Positions 51,052-56,634 of a stretch of 56,634 bases of DNA are shown piece by piece; the first letter of the stretch is position 1; each line of letters starts with the position of its first letter. This DNA comes from a virus. Where the stretch lies: positions 1-56,634 of IMG/VR virus record IMGVR_UViG_3300025655_000043; one strand, written 5' to 3'. Under the pieces are notes generated by a model, which was given only the letters and a program-made list of their open reading frames with translations, was not told the origin of the DNA and made no database searches. A program made the translations under genes and the position numbers.

Positions 51052-51424
51052 GATGTTCGATCCGTTCGACCCGAACAATCGCGACAAACGCAAACGCCGC
51101 ACCAAGGCGCAAATTGCCGCCGACACCGCTGCTTGGAACGCTCGAATCGACGATGCGTTCCGGATTGCGTTGGAGGAACTCAACGACCCAAACTACGCGC
51201 AAGGCGACTTCCTGCTCGAAGTTGCCGCGCAACATCACGACAACTACTACGCGCTGCGACGCAACATCACGCCTGCGATGGAGCGGCTCGGCTACAAAAT
51301 TCTGCCCAACGAAAACTCCTCCGACAAGCGGTGGAAGGCGTTCGGCAAGAGCCTCACCGTCTACCGGAAAGTGGACGCGCCTGTCCTCGAACGCGACGCG
51401 CTGGCCGTCGAATTGGAGTGGTGA
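51038..51424 (+). CDS. Small hypothetical basic protein, 128 residues
   Basis: Overlaps the end of the primase-polymerase by 14 bases. Basic N-terminus (NNRDKRKRRTKAQIAADTAAWN), then a helical part (FLLEVAAQHHDNYYALRRNITPAMERLGYKIL) that could be a winged-helix or HTH domain, and a short acidic end. No named family. Coupled to the replicase; a DNA-binding accessory role is plausible. Confidence 0.68.
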   Translation: MNRSKMFDPFDPNNRDKRKRRTKAQIAADTAAWNARIDDAFRIALEELNDPNYAQGDFLLEVAAQHHDNYYALRRNITPAMERLGYKILPNENSSDKRWKAFGKSLTVYRKVDAPVLERDALAVELEW

Positions 51425-51427
51425 GGG

Positions 51428-51670
51428 ATGGGCACGCCGCTGACACCTTGGATCAAGATCAACAAGGGCGACCGCCGCCCAACCGAGCGCGTCCTCGTCT
51501 CGTACGATTACAAAGACCTTGACGCTGAAACGCTGGAGTGGGTCACACGTTGGGGCGTCACCGGCGCATGGTGGAACCCTAAGCGCCAACATTGGGTTGC
51601 TGATCACGGCAAGCCGATCACGAACGTGACACATTGGATGCCGATGCCTGGAGTGAATGATGACCGATGA
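51428..51670 (+). CDS. DUF551-like protein
   Basis: 80 residues. TPWIKINKGDRRPTERVLVSYDY, WWNPKRQHWVAD and VTHWMPMPGVNDD show the pattern of DUF551 proteins, small phage proteins of unknown function ending in a 'THWMPxP' motif. Preceded by GAGGG. Overlaps the next short frame by 11 bases. Confidence 0.72.
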   Translation: MGTPLTPWIKINKGDRRPTERVLVSYDYKDLDAETLEWVTRWGVTGAWWNPKRQHWVADHGKPITNVTHWMPMPGVNDDR

Positions 51671-51791
51671 AGAGCGAATCGCTCAACTCGAAGCAACCGT
51701 GGCCATGCTCGAAAGACGCATCGAACAACTGCGAGATGAGATAAAATATCTGAAACGGAAGGTTGGAAAGTGGCCCGACAAACACGTTTAA
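51660..51791 (+). CDS. Small coiled-coil protein, 43 residues
   Basis: MTDEERIAQLEATVAMLERRIEQLRDEIKYLKRKVGKWP is an almost perfect heptad coiled coil, SlyX-like. It overlaps the DUF551-like stop by 11 bases and is followed by the AT-rich gap. No catalytic residues. Probably dimerises; function unknown. Confidence 0.55.
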   Translation: MTDEERIAQLEATVAMLERRIEQLRDEIKYLKRKVGKWPDKHV

Positions 51792-52018
51792 AAGTGTTAG
51801 AACAGATATTTTTGGAGAGAAAATTGCGTGGAGTTAAGTTCGACGATGTTGGTTTTAACGGGCTGAAACAGAAGATGGATTTTCGGCGATGGAATGGCGT
51901 AAGTCGTTGTTCGACGAGGGGAAATCGACGATTGCACGCCGGTGGTGGGAGAGTGCGTAGCCCGTCAAACGTGGTAATACTCCCAAAGATATTTAATTAT
52001 ATAACGAGGAGAATATAG
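51770..52018 (+). CDS. Uncertain small gene, possibly frameshifted
   Basis: GTG at 51770 behind GGAAGGTTGGAAA opens an 82-residue frame. The first 30 residues (ARQTRLKVLEQIFLERKLRGVKFDDVGF) look protein-like, but from about 51857 on the frame becomes Arg/Gly-rich and poor. Another frame from 51859 to 51960 reads RAETEDGFSAMEWRKSLFDEGK then STIARRWWESA and stops, which looks more natural. A single -1 shift near 51857 would join the two into a protein of about 63 residues. Real gene, indel or AT-rich non-coding DNA are all possible. Confidence 0.35.
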   Translation: MARQTRLKVLEQIFLERKLRGVKFDDVGFNGLKQKMDFRRWNGVSRCSTRGNRRLHAGGGRVRSPSNVVILPKIFNYITRRI

Positions 52019-52069
52019 GGAAAATCAGAATAATAAACGATTAAATATCCGGACGATATTTACCACGTT
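51968..52069. repeat. Separated 10-base inverted repeat
   Basis: AACGTGGTAA at 51968-51977 and TTACCACGTT at 52060-52069 are exact complements with 82 bases between them. The span encloses the 8-pair palindrome and the most AT-rich stretch of the genome. Confidence 0.6.
52042..52062. repeat. 8-pair inverted repeat
   Basis: TAAATATC, 5-base spacer CGGAC, GATATTTA. Perfect palindrome in the AT-rich gap before the terminase promoter; candidate operator or origin element. Confidence 0.6.
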
Positions 52070-52090
52070 CATCGGGCTGAGGACTTTCCC

Positions 52091-52119
52091 TTGCCTTTGC
52101 CGTGCAGTCAGCACATAAT
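52091..52119 (+). promoter_or_regulatory. Late promoter of terminase genes
   Basis: TTGCCT (52091-52096), 17-base spacer, CATAAT (52114-52119), 30 bases before the small terminase start. It probably starts the main late transcript. Confidence 0.82.
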
Positions 52120-52148
52120 TCAAACAAACATTCGACGGAGCGTGCCAG

Positions 52149-52640
52149 ATGGCGACCAAATACACGGACGCAGACAAGCGCAAAATTGCAGACAAAGTCT
52201 TCAGGCTCATGGAGACAGGCATGCCTCTGGGCAAGTCGTGCAAAGAAACTGGCGTTCCGAAAGCTACCGTGCAGGGTTGGATCGCCGCTGACACGGCCAT
52301 CGCCGGCCAGTACGCGCTCGCGCGCGAGGCGCTGCTGGAACATTGGGCTGAGGAAGTGGTCACTGTTGCCGACGACGATCCCGCGCAAGTGGTCGATCAA
52401 AACGGCGTCGCTCGTTATGACTCTGCCGCCGTGCAACATCAACGTCTGCGCGTTGACTCACGCAAGTGGGTGCTCAGCAAACTCAAGCCGAAACAATACG
52501 GCGACAAGATCACCAACGAACACACGGGTGTCGACGGTGGACCAATCGCGCTGGCGGCGGTCGACCTGAAGAACCTCAGCGACAAAGAACTTGCAGAAAT
52601 GAAAGCCCTGATGGCGAAGATATCTGGTGGGAAGGAATAA
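52149..52640 (+). CDS. terS: Terminase small subunit
   Basis: 163 residues. N-terminal helix-turn-helix (DKVFRLMETGMPLGKSCKETGVPKATVQGWIAAD), a central helical oligomerisation part with WVLSKLKPKQYGDKITNEHTG, the usual TerS 'KWxLSKLxPKxYGDK' motif, and a polar tail. It recognises phage DNA and feeds the large subunit. Placed directly upstream of TerL with the terminase promoter in front. Confidence 0.88.
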   Translation: MATKYTDADKRKIADKVFRLMETGMPLGKSCKETGVPKATVQGWIAADTAIAGQYALAREALLEHWAEEVVTVADDDPAQVVDQNGVARYDSAAVQHQRLRVDSRKWVLSKLKPKQYGDKITNEHTGVDGGPIALAAVDLKNLSDKELAEMKALMAKISGGKE

Positions 52641-52644
52641 CACA

Positions 52645-52821
52645 TTGTTTGAAAATGAAACGAAGTTCAAACTCATCGATGTCCTCTGGCCGTGGGGGAG
52701 GATCAAGCGTTTGAAGATTGCCTTGAATCAATCTTTGCAAGACAATCAAGCCCTCGCCGACAAACTGTCGGAATTGACAGACCGCGATGAACGCGGCAGA
52801 TTCGTGAAGAAGCCGAAATGA
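52645..52821 (+). CDS. Small hypothetical protein between terminase subunits
   Basis: 58 residues from a TTG behind AAGGAATAACACA; a GTG at 52627 would add six residues and overlap TerS. Sequence FKLIDVLWPWGRIKRLKIALNQSLQDNQALADKLSELTDRDERG: an amphipathic helix then a coiled coil. Its stop overlaps the TerL start (ATGA). No known domain. Confidence 0.55.
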   Translation: MFENETKFKLIDVLWPWGRIKRLKIALNQSLQDNQALADKLSELTDRDERGRFVKKPK

Positions 52822-54389
52822 ACTCTGTTGTTGAGCCTGCATTGCTGTTGAAGATGATCGAGGTGGAAGAAAGCCGCCGCGCAGCTTCAGGCTCACTGTA
52901 CGAGTTCGTGCGTCAATGTTGGCCAACAGTCGAACCAGGAGTGAAGTTCGTCGAGTCATGGCACATTGAAACAATCTGCGAGCACCTTGAAGCGATCACC
53001 GCTGGCGAGATCCGCAAGCTGCTCATCAACATCCCGCCGCGCCATTCAAAGTCCACGATCGTTTCGGTCATTTGGCCGATGTGGGAGTGGCTGACAGATC
53101 CAGCACACAAGTACCTGTGCGCATCCTACTCCGGCAACCTCAGCATCCGCGACAACCTGAAGGCAAGACGCTTAGTCCAATCACCATGGTATCAGGAACG
53201 ATGGGGACACATGTTCAGGCTTGCCGGAGACCAGAACGCCAAGCAGCGATTCGAGAACGACAAGACCGGCTACCGGCTTGCAACCTCGGTGGGCGGCACG
53301 GCGACGGGTGAAGGCGGATCGCGCCTGATCCTGGACGATCCACACTCTGCGCAAGAGGCTCAATCGGACGTGATCCGTGAGAGTGCGTTGGAGTGGTTCG
53401 ATGTTGTTTGGTCGACCCGTCTGAACGACCCGAAGAAAGACGCCATGGTGACCATCATGCAGCGTCTGCACGAGCGCGACATCTCAGGCCACATCCTTGA
53501 GGACATTGGCGGCTGGGAACACTTGATGATCCCCGCTGAGTGGGACGGCGTGAAGCGCAAGACGTTGCTGGGTGCGTATGATCCGCGCAAGAAGAAGGGT
53601 GACTTGATCTGCCCTGAACGCTTCGGCGAGAAAGAGATCACCGAACTGAAACAGCTGCTCGGCACGTATGGCACGGCAGGCCAACTGCAGCAAGACCCGA
53701 CGCCGTCTGAAGGCGGCATCTTGAAGACCGCGCACATCCAGATGTGGCCACACGACAAAGCGTTGCCGCAGTTCGAATACATTCTGCAGTCCTACGATTG
53801 CGCGTTCACCGAGAAAACGACCGGCGACCCGACCGCATGCAGCGTCTGGGCAATGTTCACGCACGAAGGCAAGCGCAACGCGATGCTGATCGACGCATGG
53901 GACGAGCACCTGTCGTACCCTGAGTTGCGCACCCGCGCCATCAAGGACTGGGGAACAGAGTACGGCGGCACATCCATCAAGGACGGCGTGCGCCGCGCTC
54001 GCAGACCCGACCGCGTGCTTGTTGAAGCCAAGGCGTCTGGCCAGTCGTTGCTCCAAGACCTGCGGTTGGCGAAGGTTCCAGCCATCCCCTACAATCCTGG
54101 ACTGGCGGACAAAGTCAGCCGTGCGCACCAAGCCGCGCCGACGTTGGAACTGGGGTTGATCTGGGTTCCTGAGTCAGCCAAGAACCCCGGACAGCCGGTC
54201 AGTTGGGCTGCGGCATTCCTGAAACAGCTTGCCAAATTCCCAGTTGCAGAGCATGATGACTATGTTGACACGTTCACGCAGGCGATAATCTACCTCAAGA
54301 ACAGCCAGTGGTTTGAACTGCCGCAAGCACGTGACCACGACGAACCGCAAAGGCTCAACGAACCTAGGGTGAATCCTTATGCCGCCTAA
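52818..54389 (+). CDS. terL: Terminase large subunit
   Basis: 523 residues. Walker A-like [11 protein letters not shown] (71-80), Walker B RLILDDPH (169-176, D173 and D174), coupling region, then the nuclease domain with SYDCAF (D327) and [13 protein letters not shown]. The PPRHSKS form of the P-loop is common in podovirus and prophage terminases. It is the ATPase motor and nuclease that packages DNA into the portal. Its stop overlaps the following virion gene by 11 bases. Confidence 0.93.
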   Translation: MNSVVEPALLLKMIEVEESRRAASGSLYEFVRQCWPTVEPGVKFVESWHIETICEHLEAITAGEIRKLLINIPPRHSKSTIVSVIWPMWEWLTDPAHKYLCASYSGNLSIRDNLKARRLVQSPWYQERWGHMFRLAGDQNAKQRFENDKTGYRLATSVGGTATGEGGSRLILDDPHSAQEAQSDVIRESALEWFDVVWSTRLNDPKKDAMVTIMQRLHERDISGHILEDIGGWEHLMIPAEWDGVKRKTLLGAYDPRKKKGDLICPERFGEKEITELKQLLGTYGTAGQLQQDPTPSEGGILKTAHIQMWPHDKALPQFEYILQSYDCAFTEKTTGDPTACSVWAMFTHEGKRNAMLIDAWDEHLSYPELRTRAIKDWGTEYGGTSIKDGVRRARRPDRVLVEAKASGQSLLQDLRLAKVPAIPYNPGLADKVSRAHQAAPTLELGLIWVPESAKNPGQPVSWAAAFLKQLAKFPVAEHDDYVDTFTQAIIYLKNSQWFELPQARDHDEPQRLNEPRVNPYAA

Positions 54390-56634
54390 AGTTGACAAAG
54401 ACAGTCTCCCTTTGGACAAGCCTCGGCGCACACCGAGCCACCCAACCAAGTCGCACATTGTCAAGACGAAGATCGACGGGAAGGAAAAGATCCTGCGCTT
54501 CGGCGAGCAAGGAGCCGAGACCGCAGGCAAGCCCAAGGCAGGCGAGTCTGAACGCATGAAAAACAAACGCGCCTCATTCAAGTCACGCCATGCCAAGAAC
54601 ATCGCCAAAGGCAAGAGCAGTCCCGCATACTGGGCCAACAAAGTCAAGTGGGCTGACGGCGGCGAGGTGAAGGGCATGGCTCCCGGAGGCGGTTGGGGGA
54701 CGATGGCCGAGGCCAACAAAGCTGCTGCGGCGAAGGACAAGGAAAAGCAGGCTCGCGCAGAAGCGGCTGCGTCGATGAAAGCTGCAGGCGTCACCGGAAT
54801 CGGAGGTGGTGCGAAACCCGCTGATCGTCAAGGGCCAATGACGATGGAGACCGTGCGGGGCGACTCGCCCGGAATGCTTGAGGTGATCGACCGCACCGTC
54901 TTCGACGACACGCCGACCATAACGCCGACCATAACGCCGACCATAACGCCGACCCCTGTGAACGTCAACGTGGCGCAGCCTTCGCAGCCGATGGGATTTT
55001 TAGAAACACTCAAGTCAATCCCCTCAGGCATCGCCAACGATCTGAAGATGGGTTGGCAAGCTGGCATGTTCCGTGGCCGCGACACGCAGCGTGAGAACTT
55101 GATGAACGCCGGTTATAACCCCGCGCAGATTCAAGACTACTTTGCACGCACAGACGCGACGCTGGCTCGGAACGCTGCTGAAGCCGCCATGCGCCAAGAT
55201 CGAGGCGACACGCCTCCGCAGAACCCGATGGACAAATATTCAGAACTGGCCAAGGGTTTCGCGCAGGAGTACAACATCGTTGGACGCAACCGTTCTCAGC
55301 TGATGCCGTTGTTGGAGAACTTCCTGCGCTCACGCGGAATCTTTCAGCCAACAGATTACAGCGACAAGATCTTCGAGGTTCTTTCTGTGCCGATGCAGCA
55401 AGGCGGCTCTGTGAACCTCGAAGACATGTATCAGAAGTACGAACAAGGCGGCAAGGTTCGCGGCTCGTTGCTCGAAGGGTTCATGGCTGAGTTGAATCGT
55501 CTGCGTTCGCTGCAGCGCAAGCAAGACGCGCAAGAGTTCCGCGTGGACACGGCTGAGACGCCTGCCTCGCGCAGCCCGACGCGTCCGCCGCCGCGACCGA
55601 CAACAACCGCCGCCGTGCCGACTGGCGAAACTGTTGCGCTCACCGGAGACGTTTACCGCGACACAGCTGTGATGCTCGCTGAACGGTACGGTCTGCCGCC
55701 GAATGTGTTCGTGTCGTTAATTCAAAACGAAAGCGCATACAACCCCAACGCTCGCAGCCCCAAGGGTGCGATTGGTTTGGCGCAGTTGATGCCTGGAACG
55801 GCTCGTGACTTGGGCGTCGACCCGACGGATTGGCGACAGAACCTCGAAGGCGGCGCACGTTACTTGCGCCAGCAGTGGGACGAGTTCGGTTCATTGCCTC
55901 TCGCATTGGCGGCGTACAACGCTGGTCCAGGCAACGTCCGCAAGCACAATGGCATTCCGCCGTTCCGCGAGACGCAGAACTACGTCACGAGTGTGTTGCG
56001 CGACGCAGGCGTTCCTGGATACGCCGAAGGCGGTGCTGTGAAGGGTTACGAAGCTGGCGGACTGAAGGACATTGCACGCTCTGTCCTCGGTCAAGGTCTT
56101 GGGTTAGGCTGGGGTGACGAGGGCGAGGCTTGGTTGCGGTCTAAACTTGGCGATGAGCGTTATGAAGACGCGCTCGCCGAAATTCAAGCATCGAACCGCG
56201 CCTATGCCGAAAACAACCCGATCGGCTCAATCGTTGGTGAGGTTGCTGGAGGGTTGATCCCGACAGCGGCGGCATATCTTGCAACGCCGTTCACGGGTGG
56301 CGCAGCAGCACCCGCCGCCGCCGCGACCACGGCTCGCATGGGCATGTTGGCTCCACGGATTGCAGCGCAGTTGCCTAACTGGATGAAAGGCGCAGCGATC
56401 GGTGCAGGCGAAGGCGCGATTGCAGGAGCAGGGATGGCTGACCAAGGAGAGTCTCGCGCAGAAGGCGCAGCCATGGGAGCCGCGATTGGCGCACCGCTCG
56501 GCGCAGTAGCACCAGTTGCGATCGACGCCGTTCAAGGCGCATTGGACCGCAGAGCGATCCGCCGTGCAGCTTCGCAGGTGCCGGACGATTCGGCTTACGC
56601 TGCTTTGCGTCGGCGCATGGAGGAAGAAGGCTCG
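54379..56634 (+). CDS. Large virion protein with lytic transglycosylase domain (5' part, continues at position 3)
   Basis: 752 residues visible of an inferred 1209. In order: a basic Lys-rich N-terminus (about 1-140, with [10 protein letters not shown]), a TPTI tandem repeat (about 178-192), helical segments, an SLT lytic transglycosylase domain (about 430-550: [53 protein letters not shown]), then [15 protein letters not shown] and the [19 protein letters not shown] module also found at 32344. E in QNESAYN is the catalytic acid. The enzyme would open peptidoglycan for DNA entry. The frame runs off the end; the downstream part is at 3-1664. Confidence 0.82.
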   Translation, partial: MPPKVDKDSLPLDKPRRTPSHPTKSHIVKTKIDGKEKILRFGEQGAETAGKPKAGESERMKNKRASFKSRHAKNIAKGKSSPAYWANKVKWADGGEVKGMAPGGGWGTMAEANKAAAAKDKEKQARAEAAASMKAAGVTGIGGGAKPADRQGPMTMETVRGDSPGMLEVIDRTVFDDTPTITPTITPTITPTPVNVNVAQPSQPMGFLETLKSIPSGIANDLKMGWQAGMFRGRDTQRENLMNAGYNPAQIQDYFARTDATLARNAAEAAMRQDRGDTPPQNPMDKYSELAKGFAQEYNIVGRNRSQLMPLLENFLRSRGIFQPTDYSDKIFEVLSVPMQQGGSVNLEDMYQKYEQGGKVRGSLLEGFMAELNRLRSLQRKQDAQEFRVDTAETPASRSPTRPPPRPTTTAAVPTGETVALTGDVYRDTAVMLAERYGLPPNVFVSLIQNESAYNPNARSPKGAIGLAQLMPGTARDLGVDPTDWRQNLEGGARYLRQQWDEFGSLPLALAAYNAGPGNVRKHNGIPPFRETQNYVTSVLRDAGVPGYAEGGAVKGYEAGGLKDIARSVLGQGLGLGWGDEGEAWLRSKLGDERYEDALAEIQASNRAYAENNPIGSIVGEVAGGLIPTAAAYLATPFTGGAAAPAAAATTARMGMLAPRIAAQLPNWMKGAAIGAGEGAIAGAGMADQGESRAEGAAMGAAIGAPLGAVAPVAIDAVQGALDRRAIRRAASQVPDDSAYAALRRRMEEEGS
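54910..54954 (+). repeat. 12-base tandem repeat
   Basis: ACGCCGACCATA repeated three times and then partly a fourth time, encoding [14 protein letters not shown] inside the large transglycosylase-bearing protein. Likely a flexible linker; copy number may vary between phages. Confidence 0.85.
56345..56634. repeat. Terminal direct repeat, right copy (circular overlap)
   Basis: Second copy of bases 1-290. Joining the two copies keeps one reading frame open from 54379 through to 1664, which supports circular closure. Two silent mismatches separate the copies. Confidence 0.9.

Larger units (their letters stand above)
51792..52148. other. AT-rich gap with inverted repeats, possible origin or control region
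   Basis: About 360 bases with no confident gene apart from the uncertain frame above. It contains AACGTGGTAA (51968-51977) and its exact complement TTACCACGTT (52060-52069), 82 bases apart. It also has TAAATATC / GATATTTA (52042-52062, 8-pair palindrome with 5-base loop) and A+T runs such as ATTTAATTATATAA, and ends with the terminase promoter. AT-rich, palindrome-bearing DNA between the replication genes and the terminase is a plausible place for an origin or packaging site. Confidence 0.45.

Noticed and set aside
51853-51862. Programmed -1 frameshift heptamer at GGTTTTAACG
   Set aside because: In the zero frame the bases do not make an X XXY YYZ slippery heptamer, so a programmed shift is not supported; an indel is as likely.
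54910-54954. CRISPR-like short repeats
   Set aside because: A 12-base in-frame tandem repeat without spacers inside a protein gene; it encodes a TPTI linker. No CRISPR array is present in the window.
1-56634. tRNA genes, integrase, repressor, transposase or insertion sequence
   Set aside because: I looked for cloverleaf-like segments, tyrosine or serine recombinase motifs, CI-like repressors and insertion-sequence ends and saw none I could support; a tool-based search could still find a divergent tRNA.

Overview
The window is the complete or near-complete genome of a tailed double-stranded DNA phage, cut open inside a gene. Bases 1-290 recur at 56345-56634 with two mismatches, so the unique sequence is about 56.34 kb and closes into a circle. 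The cut falls inside one long reading frame (54379 to the window end, continued at 3-1664), which fits a circularly permuted genome opened at an arbitrary point. There is no contractile or long-tail gene set: no tape measure, sheath, tail-tube or tail-assembly frameshift gene. The adaptor-like and P22 gp10-like tail proteins point to a short-tailed (podovirus-like) virion. I see no integrase, repressor, tRNA, CRISPR array or phage RNA polymerase, so a strictly lytic life using host RNA polymerase is likely. The host cannot be named from the sequence. The GH24 lysozyme, GTA-type holin, Pol III-type polymerase and sigma70-like promoters suggest a Gram-negative bacterium, perhaps an aquatic proteobacterium. 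The T4 endonuclease V homologue suggests exposure to sunlight.

Late block, plus strand, 52149 through the circle join to 34449. It starts with the terminase small and large subunits. Next comes a 1209-residue virion protein with a lytic transglycosylase domain, split by the window ends. Then follow portal, a GroES-like co-chaperonin, a probable scaffold, a probable decoration protein, the major capsid protein, small head or tail proteins, an adaptor-like protein, a long fibre, and a cassette of glycine-rich and fibronectin-III adhesins. A lysis cassette (membrane protein, 3TM holin, GH24 endolysin) sits inside the tail genes. After it come a second adaptor-like protein, a fibre-like protein, a gp10-like tail protein, a GNAT-like protein and four large proteins that look like internal or ejected virion proteins.

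Early block, minus strand, 34534-46954, converging on the late block at a bidirectional terminator near 34520. It holds small unknown proteins, a DUF932 protein, a possible papain-like protein, a SNF2-type helicase, a VRR-NUC-like nuclease, a DnaE-type polymerase with a separate DnaQ-type exonuclease, a small HTH protein, a VOC-like protein, a short-chain dehydrogenase, a DUF6378-like protein, a HAD phosphatase, a DenV pyrimidine-dimer glycosylase, ThyX and an FAD-type oxidoreductase.

Replication block, plus strand, 47147-51791, divergent from the early block. It has two conserved unknown genes, a probable ssDNA-binding protein with an acidic tail, a primase-polymerase/helicase and small genes. 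An AT-rich, palindrome-bearing gap (about 51760-52148) then leads to the terminase promoter.

Regulation looks unusually regular. About ten promoters share TTGCC- or TTG-type -35 boxes and (C/G/T)ATAAT -10 boxes, nearly all 17 bases apart. Early transcripts carry a hairpin near their 5' end and a repeated GGAGAACTG-type leader that includes the ribosome binding site. Two late transcripts carry a matched bulged hairpin whose outer stem co-varies.
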